Source: Berkiella_A sp963976875
GTDB taxonomy: Bacteria; Pseudomonadota; Gammaproteobacteria; Berkiellales; Berkiellaceae
Direction: 5' to 3'
Length of the DNA: 64,000 nt
NCBI GenBank assembly: GCA_963976875.1
Contig: CAXBML010000004.1
Location: forward strand, 121,006-185,005
This document shows, piece by piece, positions 8,877-17,207 of the stretch. Numbering within the stretch: the stretch's first letter is position 1; every line of letters begins with the position of its first letter. A model generated the notes under the pieces. It was not told the origin of the DNA and did not search any database. It was given only the letters and a program-made list of their open reading frames with translations. A program made the translations under genes and the position numbers.

Positions 8877-9173
8877 ATGAATTTTTTTCAACAAGCTACT
8901 AACTTTTTTTCTAACATCATTTCAAGCGTTGCCAGCTTTATTGGTGGAATGCTGAATCGTGTTAACACAGACGCAATTGGTAATGCTTTTACATCTGTAA
9001 AGCAAACAGGTACTGATGCGACTGCTTCACTTTTTCAAACAGCCGCATCTTATTTGCCATCAAACGGAACAGCGCCTCAACAAGCAGCAACTGCACTTTA
9101 TGACATAAATGCAACTTATGGCACAACTTGTGACCAAGAAGGAAACAGAAGATCTGCTAGACTTAGAAAATAA
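8877..9173 (+). CDS. Small protein 1 of a five-gene cluster, basic RRSARLRK tail
   Basis: I do not recognise this 98-aa protein. An amphipathic or hydrophobic N-terminus (about residues 3-27, rich in Phe, Ile, Ser and Gly) is followed by a Thr/Ala-rich middle with a SYLPS motif, and a strongly basic end NRRSARLRK. There is no classical signal peptidase site. The ribosome site lies in a leader, TAGAGGTATTTATTATGA, repeated almost exactly before small protein 2. A strong terminator follows at once, so it is a one-gene transcript. SYLPS recurs in small protein 4. A secreted, membrane-active or host-targeted peptide is conceivable. Confidence 0.75.
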   Translation: MNFFQQATNFFSNIISSVASFIGGMLNRVNTDAIGNAFTSVKQTGTDATASLFQTAASYLPSNGTAPQQAATALYDINATYGTTCDQEGNRRSARLRK

Positions 9174-9194
9174 GAGCACACCTCCGTGTATATT

Positions 9195-9224
9195 AAAAAA
9201 CGGGCCTTAAGGCCCGTTTTTTTT
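9195..9224 (+). terminator. Rho-independent terminator after small protein 1
   Basis: Perfect stem ACGGGCC / GGCCCGT (9200-9206 and 9211-9217) with TTAA loop, an A-run before and eight T after. The same stem is reused after small protein 2. Confidence 0.92.
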
Positions 9225-9387
9225 GTTTTAACCTTTGATGTTATATATTCGACCTCTCATCTGAGATATAGGTTTTTTACTGGTAATTCCAGCAAAATTG
9301 AAGGTACTATGGATTCACTAGACAGCGGCTTGTTATTACTTAAGCGCTTCAACAATGATTTTACTATATTACTTAGAGGTATTTATT

Positions 9388-9675
9388 ATGACTCCCACAC
9401 AAAAAATGATTGGTTATGGTTCAGCAGCTTTCTCTGTTTTATGGGGTGTATACTCTTCTATTATGGAAAGTGACGCGACTCCTACTGGCATCGCTGCAAA
9501 CGTTGCTAAATCTGCTGCAGTCATAGCATTACCCGCTATCGGTGCCGCAATTTTAACTGGTTATAATAATGCAACTGCTTCTTCCTCTGATGCTGATGCT
9601 GATGTTGATGTTGTAGCGCCAAGAAGATCAAGCAGAGCTAATCTCGGAAAAGTGCCTACCAGACTTACATATTAA
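9388..9675 (+). CDS. Small protein 2 of cluster, paralogue of small protein 3
   Basis: 95-aa protein of unknown function. The ATG at 9388 is chosen because it follows the same leader (TTAGAGGTATTTATTATG) as small protein 1; an upstream ATG at 9355 lacks a ribosome site. The N-terminus MTPTQKMIGYGSAAFSVLWG matches small protein 3 (MTFGQKLARYGSAALSVLWG). Two hydrophobic segments (about residues 8-27 and 36-55) suggest a membrane hairpin. An acidic run (DADADVDVV) and a basic RRSSRANLGK end follow. Upstream DNA from 9268 resembles that from 8761 before small protein 1, so the whole unit was probably duplicated. It has its own terminator. Confidence 0.8.
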   Translation: MTPTQKMIGYGSAAFSVLWGVYSSIMESDATPTGIAANVAKSAAVIALPAIGAAILTGYNNATASSSDADADVDVVAPRRSSRANLGKVPTRLTY

Positions 9676-9687
9676 TTCAAAGCTAAT

Positions 9688-9717
9688 AAAAAACGGGCCA
9701 TTAGGCCCGTTTTTTTT
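9688..9717 (+). terminator. Rho-independent terminator after small protein 2
   Basis: Stem ACGGGCC / GGCCCGT (9693-9699 and 9704-9710) followed by seven further T. Nearly the same hairpin as after small protein 1. Confidence 0.92.
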
Positions 9718-9858
9718 ATGTTTAACCTTTGATAATATAAATTTAACCTTCTATCTATGAATGAGCCATTACCCCTAGCTATCAGGTTCACATCTGGTTT
9801 AGCATAGCAGCATGTAATTTTAACAAACACAGTAATTAATAATCTTAGGGTATTTATC

Positions 9859-10296
9859 ATGACTTTTGGACAAAAACTAGCACGTTACGGTTCTGCGGCA
9901 TTATCTGTTTTATGGGGTATAGGCTCAGCTGTTATGAGCCCTCAATCAGGTATAATTAATCTTATGGCTCATATAGCAACATCTGGCGCAATTATAGGCA
10001 GTGCACACTTAGTCTACAACGCAGTGAAATACACTTTTAATCAAGCCAAATCAATGGCAGAAGATTCAGAATACTTAGATGCGACATTCGCACCTGAAAC
10101 GGACTCTGAATTAGATGAAGATGAAAACGAGTATGAATACGATTTTGAGGAAATTTCAAATCGCGAAATCCTCAATTTACGAGAAACAGCAGACGATGCC
10201 CATGGCGCAGCTGCCCTAGGTTCCGATTTTGATACTGATGATGTCAGAAGCTCAAATCGATTACACAATATAGATAGAAATAGACGTTTCCACTAA
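9859..10296 (+). CDS. Small protein 3 of cluster, acidic C-terminal half
   Basis: 145-aa protein of unknown function and paralogue of small protein 2. They share a QK-x4-YGSAA-x-SVLWG start, and the upstream leader CTTAGGGTATTTATCATGA is a variant of that before proteins 1 and 2. Two hydrophobic stretches (about residues 10-30 and 33-55) are followed by a long acidic region (residues about 78-105, with DSELDEDENEYEYDFEE). A DDVRSSNR motif and a His/Arg-rich end NRRFH close the protein. No terminator is seen before small protein 4, 55 nt downstream, so 3 and 4 may be co-transcribed. Confidence 0.78.
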   Translation: MTFGQKLARYGSAALSVLWGIGSAVMSPQSGIINLMAHIATSGAIIGSAHLVYNAVKYTFNQAKSMAEDSEYLDATFAPETDSELDEDENEYEYDFEEISNREILNLRETADDAHGAAALGSDFDTDDVRSSNRLHNIDRNRRFH

Positions 10297-10351
10297 CAGG
10301 AAAAAGACTATTTATTTAACATATAACAATTAACTTATAGGTGCATTAGCC

Positions 10352-10759
10352 ATGAGCAAGACAAAAAAATTACTAGCGGCAGCTGCGATAGCCACGCCTA
10401 TTGCAATGGGCTTAACCGCAATTCAAATCGAAGGTGAACTATTTACGTTGGGCAATATGCTCAGCAATATTGCCACAGCGGGCTTATTTCTAGGGGCTGG
10501 GGCTGCGACTATAGGTCTAGGTGTTGGTGCACTTTACCTGGGCTTTAAAACCGCAGTAGCACTCAAAAATAAAAGCGTCGAAACAGCATCGAGTGGCTGC
10601 CAGGTCACAAGAGAAATAGCTAGTACAGCTGGCGATAAGCTATCTAGCGCATTCACCTCAGCCAGGTCTTATCTTCCCTCATGGCCAAAAAGAGGCGCCC
10701 AGGCGCCCCCTGTAGCTGAATTAGACGAACCACGCGCAGATGTTAGAAGCTCACTATAA
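10352..10759 (+). CDS. Small protein 4 of cluster, two hydrophobic segments
   Basis: 135-aa protein of unknown function. The N-terminal MSKTKKLLAAAAIATPIAMG looks like a signal peptide or membrane segment. A second long Gly/Ala/Leu-rich hydrophobic segment spans about residues 35-68. A Ser/Thr-rich region then includes SARSYLPS (compare SYLPS in small protein 1), a Pro-rich stretch, and the end ADVRSSL (compare DDVRSSNR in small protein 3). These shared tails link it to the same set even though the N-terminus differs. A GGTGCATTAGCC segment before the ATG provides only a weak ribosome site. Confidence 0.75.
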   Translation: MSKTKKLLAAAAIATPIAMGLTAIQIEGELFTLGNMLSNIATAGLFLGAGAATIGLGVGALYLGFKTAVALKNKSVETASSGCQVTREIASTAGDKLSSAFTSARSYLPSWPKRGAQAPPVAELDEPRADVRSSL

Positions 10760-10810
10760 AATCAAAGAAAAATAGACTTAATACTTTTAAGTGTATTTAC
10801 ACATCGATAG

Positions 10811-10836
10811 CAACGAGCCTTTTGGCTCGTTGTTTA
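10811..10836 (+). terminator. Probable terminator after small protein 4
   Basis: Stem CAACGAGCC / GGCTCGTTG (10811-10819 and 10824-10832) with a TTTT loop. The T-tract after it is short (TTTA), so it is weaker than its neighbours. Confidence 0.65.
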
Positions 10837-10943
10837 TGCCGCTTATCTGGGTTCTGTTGCAAGCCAGACGACCAAATTGTAAACTAACTACATAAGAAAA
10901 AAAACTATAAAACATATACTTATCCATTGTGAGGGGAAAAATT

Positions 10944-11375
10944 ATGATGAATGGCACAAACGACAGAAGCTGGAAAATTGGTCAAGAAATGTTAGCAGGC
11001 CTATCAGACCTGTTTAAACAAAGAAACCAACCCAAAGTCAACACGGGCGTACACTATAGTGGCAATTCAGGTTCTGTTTTTGGTATAGCTGGTAATGCAC
11101 TAAAAATTGCTTTTGGTAGCTTTGCTTCTTTCTTTAGCACGCTTTTAGGGCACGTCGAAGAGCCTTCTGTTAAAGCCAGTGTTGAACAAATAAGTCATGT
11201 GGCAAAAACGATTAATAAACCAGGTGCATCGATGATTGATATTGGTTGCGGACTAATGAACAGCTTTTTACCCGGGTTTGACTTGAAAAAAGCTGATCCG
11301 ACAGAACTAAAAGACGTTGCGCAAAATATGCTTAAACCAACTTGCAGCGTACCCTACAGACCTACAAAAAAATAA
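10944..11375 (+). CDS. Small protein 5 of cluster, unrecognised
   Basis: 143-aa protein of unknown function. The ATG at 10944 sits 7 nt after GAGGGG. A GTG at 10929 overlaps that ribosome site and is rejected as start. The protein has a hydrophilic N-terminus, a central hydrophobic or amphipathic stretch rich in Phe and Ser (about residues 45-70, GNALKIAFGSFASFFSTLLG), and a basic end (YRPTKK). The Phe/Ser-rich helix resembles in style the start of small protein 1, but no firm homology is visible. A GNRA-loop terminator follows. Confidence 0.72.
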   Translation: MMNGTNDRSWKIGQEMLAGLSDLFKQRNQPKVNTGVHYSGNSGSVFGIAGNALKIAFGSFASFFSTLLGHVEEPSVKASVEQISHVAKTINKPGASMIDIGCGLMNSFLPGFDLKKADPTELKDVAQNMLKPTCSVPYRPTKK

Positions 11376-11392
11376 AACCCTCTCCCCACACT

Positions 11393-11414
11393 AGAGCCGA
11401 AAGGCTCTTTTTTT
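11393..11414 (+). terminator. Rho-independent terminator after small protein 5
   Basis: Stem AGAGCC / GGCTCT (11393-11398 and 11403-11408) with a stable GAAA loop, followed by a run of T to 11414. Confidence 0.88.
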
Positions 11415-11438
11415 GTCTGATTTTATTATTAAAGCCCC

Positions 11439-11505
11439 GTCATGCCAGCGAAGGCTGCCATCTAATTCATCAAAAATTCAGGAGACTAGCCTTCGCTGGC
11501 ATGAC
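11439..11505. repeat. Inverted-repeat element (GTCATGCCAGCGAAGGCT)
   Basis: Perfect 18-nt inverted repeats at 11439-11456 and 11488-11505 flank 31 nt of unrelated sequence. The GC-rich arms contrast with AT-rich surroundings, which is typical of small dispersed intergenic elements. No second copy was noticed in this window. It lies in the 209-nt gap between small protein 5 and the YfiR-like gene. Confidence 0.65.
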
Positions 11506-11584
11506 ATTAAGTGCAGCACGCCCCTTAATATTTCTCAATTTTAGCCGACATATATAGTAATACTCTATAAGCAAAATAAAGACT

Positions 11585-12133
11585 ATGTATAATATCAGAC
11601 TTGCATCTTTAATCAGCACGTTACTAATGACTTTCTTAAATGTCAGTGCGTCTGTTGCAAAAGAAATTAGCACAGTAGAAACCAATATAAAAAAACAAGT
11701 GGATTCAGTTTATAATATTTCAAAATTTGTAACTTGGCCACACTATGTTATGAATCAAAACAATCTACTATTTTGCTTCCATGATGAAAAAATAAATGAA
11801 AATGCGTATCAAACATTAAATGGCAAATCGTTACACCAGAGAAAAATACGTGTTGTACATTTGAGAAGTTTGGAAGAAGTAGAAAATTGTCAGTTGGTAT
11901 TTACTAGGCCCCTAGATGAGAAAAACCTAAAAGCACTCACAAAAGTCAGTCAAGAAAATGCGATATTAACCATTAGCGCCCAGAAAGATTTTACTGAAAA
12001 TGGCGGAATGATATATCTCAACATCAAAAAAAATAAAATGACATTAAAGATAAACCAATCACAAATAGAAGCATCAGACCTATTTGTCCGGTCGAGCCTA
12101 CTCAATGTATCTCATACCGAGGATGATGAGTAA
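11585..12133 (+). CDS. YfiR-family periplasmic regulator (DUF4154)
   Basis: 182-aa secreted protein with an N-terminal signal peptide (about residues 1-25, ending near SVA-KE). The mature part matches the YfiR/DUF4154 family: a VDSVYNISKFVTWP start, a core with LFCFHDE, QLVFTRPL and ILTISAQKDFTENGGMIYL, and the closing SSLLNVS. In Pseudomonas YfiR is a periplasmic repressor of the diguanylate cyclase YfiN. Here it is 5 nt upstream of a hybrid kinase with an extracytoplasmic sensor region, so it may gate that kinase instead. It is first in a three-gene operon with a GGDEF-EAL protein. Confidence 0.85.
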   Translation: MYNIRLASLISTLLMTFLNVSASVAKEISTVETNIKKQVDSVYNISKFVTWPHYVMNQNNLLFCFHDEKINENAYQTLNGKSLHQRKIRVVHLRSLEEVENCQLVFTRPLDEKNLKALTKVSQENAILTISAQKDFTENGGMIYLNIKKNKMTLKINQSQIEASDLFVRSSLLNVSHTEDDE

Positions 12134-12138
12134 CGACT

Positions 12139-15057
12139 ATGGGAAATTATTTTAAAAACCTACCAATTCAAGATAAGCTGAAGGCCGTGTTGGTTCTGAA
12201 TACGACCATTGCGCTTATTGTTATATTTATTGCTTTTCTCATCAATCAGTTTTTTGTCATCAAAAATAGCATAGTCACAGAATCTTCTATTATCACGAAC
12301 ATCATGAGTTCTAACCTAACAGCACCTATTGTTTTTAATGACAAGTTTGCTGCACAAAAGATTTTAAATTCATTGAAATACAAAGAAAATGTTGCGGCTG
12401 CATTCGTATTAAACAACCAAAAAAATCTAATCGCGAGTTTCAGCAACCCCAAACAAAACTACCAAGGTATTAATCAATTATCTTGGAATATCATCAAACC
12501 CAAATTAATAAGCTTTGATGCCAAAAACAGTAAATACCAACTTACAAAGCATGGTTTACATTTTAAGGAAATAATTAAACTAGATCACAAAACAGTCGGC
12601 ACGTTACACATTTTTCACAATATAGATCTACTTAAAAATAGCATTTTAGACTATATCCTGATAGGCAGTATATTTCTTTTAAGCTCAGGCTTGGTTGCGC
12701 TTGCCTTATCATTCAAATTACAAAAAATATTTACAGATCCTATTATTGCGATTAAAAATACTATGCAAAAAGTCACAAAAACAAGAGATTATTCATTGCG
12801 CGTTAATTTAAAGCAACATGATGAACTAGGTGAGCTTGCAGATGGATTCAATCTTATGATAAAAGAGATACAAGCAAGAGAAAGAAACATCCAAAAAAGT
12901 CAACTTATCTTAGAAGACGAAGTTCAATCACGCACCCAAGAATTATCCATCACAAATAGAAAGCTAGAACAAATACTGATCAAATCACAAAAAGCAAAAG
13001 AAACGGCTGAACAAGCATCTCAAGCGAAATCTATGTTTGTTGCTAATATGAGTCACGAGATCAGAACGCCTCTTAATGGTATTTTAGGTATGATTGAAGT
13101 CACACTTAAAACAAAACTGACAGACAAACAAACTGAATACTTACAAGTGGCCAGTAGCTCTGCTGATACATTACTAGGTATTATTAATGATATTTTAGAT
13201 TTCTCTAAAATTGAAGCAGAACAGCTAGTTCTAGAGCAAAATGTGATTGATATGAGGCACATTGTTGAACAAGTTAGCTTACAGTTTGCTGAGCGGGCTC
13301 AAAGCAAAGGCTTGGAGCTCATACTCGACATACCACCCAATTTTCATCCATCCTATCTTGGCGATGAACTCAGGATCAAACAAATATTAATCAATTTGAT
13401 TAGTAATGCTCTAAAATTCACAGAATCAGGTTCCATTGGGCTGCACCTAAAGTGCATTGAAAATGATTCAGAAAAAGAAGAATGCAAAACATTTCAGAAT
13501 ATACAAATTGATATACGTGATACCGGCTGTGGTATTACGCCAGATCAAGTTGATAAAATATTTTTCCCATTTCTTCAGGCTGATGGCTCTACCAGTCGTG
13601 TTTATGGTGGTACTGGGTTAGGATTGAGTATTTGTAGAAAACTAGTCGGAATGATGCAGGGTCAAATCTCTGCCAAAAGCACTTTGAGCAAAGGTACAAC
13701 GTTTTCATTTAATATCTTATTACCAAGACATGAACAACAAACCATCACGTCTAGTGAGAAAATGACATTTGATAACTTATATGCATTAGTCGTTGACGAC
13801 ATCGAAATTAATTGCAAAATAATAAAAGAACAATTATTAGCATGGAATATAAAATGTGACTATGTCACCTCAGCTCATGAAGCGCTTGAACTTTTAGCCT
13901 GTCATAACGATAACCAAACTTATGATATTCTTATTTCAGATCAAAATATGCCACGTTGCTCCGGCATAGAACTGATGACTCAGATTCATAATAATCCAGA
14001 TTATCAACAACCCAAAAAAATATTACTGAGCTCCATCACGCAACAAATATCACCTAAGCAAAAAGAAGCCACTGGTATATTATCCTACCTATCAAAGCCG
14101 GTAAAACAAGAACCTTTATTTTCATCAATTTACAACATTGTACACAACAAAACGAGCATCATTCCAACACCTAATGAAAACTTACATTCACCATCAGAAA
14201 TCATATTTAACAAGCGTATATTAGTGGCAGAGGACAATCCAGTGAATCAACGCTTAGTCAAAATCATGCTTGAAGATTTAGGGTGTAAGGTGACAATCGC
14301 CGGTAATGGACAAAAAGTTTTTGATCAATATAAAATGGCCAGCTATGACCTTATCCTCATGGATTGCCAAATGCCAGTAGTCGATGGCTATGATGCAACC
14401 CGTAAAATTAGAACTTTCGAAAAAACTTTAAAGTCTCATGTTCCTATTGTTGCTTTAACCGCAAATGTCACAACAGAAGATAAAAATAAATGTATTGATT
14501 GCGGCATGAATGACTTTATCACAAAGCCCTACTCCGAAAATGATTTACATGCGGCATTAGTAAAATGGCTTCCAAATAAAAATATTGAGAGAAACCAAAC
14601 AACCACCGATATACCGGTCATGATGGATTCTGAATCAGACATCGAAGTTGAAACTGTCCACAATCCACACACTATCCCAGATGTAGAAACAGAGAACAAT
14701 AATGATATTATTATAGATAGATCAATATTAAATGAATTAAAACAGCTAAACAAAGCAGGTCAACCTAGTATGGTTCATCAATTATTAGACATTTATATTG
14801 AGACCATGGATAAAAAACTATCAGAATTTGACAGGAACATTCATGAAACGGACTTAGAGGAAGTCCATAAAATGGCGCATATGTTAAAGTCATCCAGTGC
14901 CAGTATTGGTGCATTATCAACTGCAGATACTTTAGCCCAAATAGAACGTTATGCTATCGAAAAAGATTTAGATAGCACGATAAGTTTATTGGCTGCTTTA
15001 CAGACAAAATACCAACAAGCAAAATCTGAGCTGCTGAGAATAAAGAGCGAATATTAA
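12139..15057 (+). CDS. Hybrid sensor histidine kinase (CHASE8-like, HAMP, HisKA, HATPase, REC, REC, Hpt)
   Basis: 972-aa membrane-bound hybrid kinase. TM1 is at about residues 18-40, and a periplasmic CHASE8-like sensor region runs to about 170. TM2 (172-192), a HAMP domain (to about 250) and a coiled linker follow. HisKA has phosphoacceptor His306 in SHEIRTPLNG. The ATPase domain has the N box (LINLISNALKFT), DTGCGI and GGTGLGLSI. REC1 has Asp601 (SDQNMP), REC2 Asp742 (MDCQMP), and the Hpt domain His914 (MAHMLKSSSASIG). All relay residues are present, so an intact BarA/ArcB-type phosphorelay is expected. Spacing to neighbours is 5 nt and 1 nt. The adjacent REC-GGDEF-EAL protein is the obvious relay target. 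Confidence 0.94.
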   Translation: MGNYFKNLPIQDKLKAVLVLNTTIALIVIFIAFLINQFFVIKNSIVTESSIITNIMSSNLTAPIVFNDKFAAQKILNSLKYKENVAAAFVLNNQKNLIASFSNPKQNYQGINQLSWNIIKPKLISFDAKNSKYQLTKHGLHFKEIIKLDHKTVGTLHIFHNIDLLKNSILDYILIGSIFLLSSGLVALALSFKLQKIFTDPIIAIKNTMQKVTKTRDYSLRVNLKQHDELGELADGFNLMIKEIQARERNIQKSQLILEDEVQSRTQELSITNRKLEQILIKSQKAKETAEQASQAKSMFVANMSHEIRTPLNGILGMIEVTLKTKLTDKQTEYLQVASSSADTLLGIINDILDFSKIEAEQLVLEQNVIDMRHIVEQVSLQFAERAQSKGLELILDIPPNFHPSYLGDELRIKQILINLISNALKFTESGSIGLHLKCIENDSEKEECKTFQNIQIDIRDTGCGITPDQVDKIFFPFLQADGSTSRVYGGTGLGLSICRKLVGMMQGQISAKSTLSKGTTFSFNILLPRHEQQTITSSEKMTFDNLYALVVDDIEINCKIIKEQLLAWNIKCDYVTSAHEALELLACHNDNQTYDILISDQNMPRCSGIELMTQIHNNPDYQQPKKILLSSITQQISPKQKEATGILSYLSKPVKQEPLFSSIYNIVHNKTSIIPTPNENLHSPSEIIFNKRILVAEDNPVNQRLVKIMLEDLGCKVTIAGNGQKVFDQYKMASYDLILMDCQMPVVDGYDATRKIRTFEKTLKSHVPIVALTANVTTEDKNKCIDCGMNDFITKPYSENDLHAALVKWLPNKNIERNQTTTDIPVMMDSESDIEVETVHNPHTIPDVETENNNDIIIDRSILNELKQLNKAGQPSMVHQLLDIYIETMDKKLSEFDRNIHETDLEEVHKMAHMLKSSSASIGALSTADTLAQIERYAIEKDLDSTISLLAALQTKYQQAKSELLRIKSEY

Positions 15058-15058
15058 T

Positions 15059-17206
15059 ATGAATTTGTCCAAGACACTTAAAAAAGATATTATTTTAGTT
15101 GTAGATGATGATCCCATACAACGTTTACTCATTACAGAATCTCTTGATACACATTATTATGAAATATATCAAGCAGAAAATGGTCAAGAAGCACTAGAAC
15201 TATTTAAAATACACAAACCAATTTTAGTTATATTAGACGTCTACATGCCAATCATGGATGGCTTTGAAACCTGCCAAGCTATACGTCAAGAAGAAGATGG
15301 ACACTATACAGCTATACTCATTGCCACAAGTTTAGAGGATGATCAATCCATCAATCGTGCGTATGAAGTCGGGGCGACCGATTTTATTGCAAAGCCCATT
15401 AACTGGACTATTCTACAGTATCGCGTTCGCTACAGCATTCGCGGTACAAAAAATATTGATAGCCTTGATTCAAGCCAACAAAAAAACCAAGCTATTTTGT
15501 CTGCTCTCCCGGACATCATGATCTGCTTTGATAAAAACGGTGTTTGCTTAGATTACCATTTCCCAAAAGCTCAAGGCCTTGAACTCGGGTGGGAAGTCGG
15601 CAAACCCTTATCTGAATTTTTTCCTATAATGATAACTAATTTGTTTAAAGACAATATGCACAAACTTTTTGAAAGCAAATTATCTCGTTCATTTGAATAT
15701 TATATTTCAGAAGTCAATAATAAAAAGTATTATGAAACCCGCTTAGTCTTAAATGGTAATCACGCATTGGCTATTATCAGGGATATTACTGAACATAAAG
15801 TTTCTGAACAAAAATTGAAACATATTGCTTATTTTGACCAATTAACTAAATTACCTAACAGCTTACATATTAAAGAAAAAATACAAGACACCCTAAAAAA
15901 GATCAAAATACAAACAGATAGTTGTCCAAAGAAAAAACAACAACCATTCTCTGTTATTTTCATAGATCTAGATAGATTCAAGCATATTAACGATACTTAT
16001 GGCCATTCGGTCGGAGACCAAATATTACAAATGGTTGTGACACGTTTAACACAATGTTTCAATAATTGTCCGTTCTTAAAAGATCTCGGACGAAATAAAG
16101 TAGATATGTTTTCTAGATTTAGTGGCGATGAATTTGTTATTTTACTGATTGATGATGATCCAATTAATACCTCGTCAAAATTAGCCCACAAAATTATAGA
16201 GTATCTATCATCGCCCTTCAAAATTGATAACAAAGAGTTATACGTTACACCCAGTATCGGTATATCCATTTACCCTCAAGATGGTGAGGATGTTGATTCA
16301 CTGCTCAAAAATGCAGACTCTGCTGTTCACCATTCAAAACATGATGGTCGTAATACATTCACCTTCTATACAGATAAAATGAATGAAAACGCTCACGATC
16401 GTATCATTCTAGAGTCTGAGTTACGAAAGGCGTTGGATAGCAATCAATTTGTTATGCATTATCAACCTCAAGTTGATGTCAAAAATAATCGTGTTATTGG
16501 TGCTGAGGCACTTATCAGATGGCAGCACCCAGAAAAAGGTATTATCTCCCCCATTGAGTTTATACCCATTGCAGAAGAGATCGGTCTTATAGCAGAAATA
16601 GGTCAATGGATTCTAGAAGAAACCTGCATGCAAATGCAAACATGGCTAAAAAACGGCATACCTTTAAAATCAATGGCTATTAACTTATCAGCCAAACAGT
16701 TTCGAGATAAAGATCTAGTCGGCTCGATAGAGGAAATATTACGAAAATCTAATTTACCCCCCCATTATCTAGAATTAGAGCTGACCGAAAGTATGATGAT
16801 GTATGAAGAAGACAAAGCCATACAAACTTTACATGATCTAAAGAGACTTGGCTTAAAGTTAGCCATAGATGACTTTGGCACGGGATACTCCTCTTTAAGC
16901 TATCTGAAAAACTTCCCCATTGACTACCTTAAAATAGATAAGGCTTTTATTGTTAATTTAAACAAAGATCCCATTGATGTTAAAATTGTTAATGCGATCA
17001 TTACGATGGCACATGCCTTACAATTAGAAGTGATTGCTGAAGGGGTCGAAATACAAGAACATTTTGAAAAATTAGCCGAACAAAACTGCGATATCATTCA
17101 AGGGTATCTTTTCAGTAAGCCGCTCGGTGTTGCTGACTTTGAGCATTTTTATGAACAATACCGCCAGCAATATCATTCAGAAGACTCAGACCAAAATATC
17201 AGGTGA
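15059..17206 (+). CDS. Response regulator with PAS, GGDEF and EAL domains (c-di-GMP turnover)
   Basis: 715-aa cytosolic protein. An N-terminal receiver domain has phosphoacceptor Asp60 (ILDVYMP), followed by a PAS-like region (about 145-250), a GGDEF domain and an EAL domain. The GGDEF signature reads SGDEF (355-359), a conservative change often compatible with cyclase activity. IDLDRFKHINDTYGHSVGD is intact. The EAL domain has EALIRW (E483), ELTES, DDFGTGYSSL and EGVE, so phosphodiesterase activity is likely. It is last in the operon with YfiR-like and hybrid kinase genes, which suggests phosphorylation-controlled c-di-GMP levels. It ends 1 nt before the convergent hda stop. Confidence 0.94.
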   Translation: MNLSKTLKKDIILVVDDDPIQRLLITESLDTHYYEIYQAENGQEALELFKIHKPILVILDVYMPIMDGFETCQAIRQEEDGHYTAILIATSLEDDQSINRAYEVGATDFIAKPINWTILQYRVRYSIRGTKNIDSLDSSQQKNQAILSALPDIMICFDKNGVCLDYHFPKAQGLELGWEVGKPLSEFFPIMITNLFKDNMHKLFESKLSRSFEYYISEVNNKKYYETRLVLNGNHALAIIRDITEHKVSEQKLKHIAYFDQLTKLPNSLHIKEKIQDTLKKIKIQTDSCPKKKQQPFSVIFIDLDRFKHINDTYGHSVGDQILQMVVTRLTQCFNNCPFLKDLGRNKVDMFSRFSGDEFVILLIDDDPINTSSKLAHKIIEYLSSPFKIDNKELYVTPSIGISIYPQDGEDVDSLLKNADSAVHHSKHDGRNTFTFYTDKMNENAHDRIILESELRKALDSNQFVMHYQPQVDVKNNRVIGAEALIRWQHPEKGIISPIEFIPIAEEIGLIAEIGQWILEETCMQMQTWLKNGIPLKSMAINLSAKQFRDKDLVGSIEEILRKSNLPPHYLELELTESMMMYEEDKAIQTLHDLKRLGLKLAIDDFGTGYSSLSYLKNFPIDYLKIDKAFIVNLNKDPIDVKIVNAIITMAHALQLEVIAEGVEIQEHFEKLAEQNCDIIQGYLFSKPLGVADFEHFYEQYRQQYHSEDSDQNIR

Positions 17207-17207
17207 T

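Noticed and set aside
9186..9473. 95-codon frame starting inside the terminator of small protein 1
   Set aside because: It overlaps the terminator and the start of small protein 2 in another frame and lacks a ribosome site.
8877..11375. Prophage lysis genes (holin-like) as an explanation for the small hydrophobic proteins
   Set aside because: No phage structural, lysis or integrase gene is nearby, and separate terminators after most genes are not typical of a lysis cassette.
11342..11557. 71-codon open frame over the inverted repeat
   Set aside because: It reads through the terminator and the inverted-repeat element, so it is not a gene.
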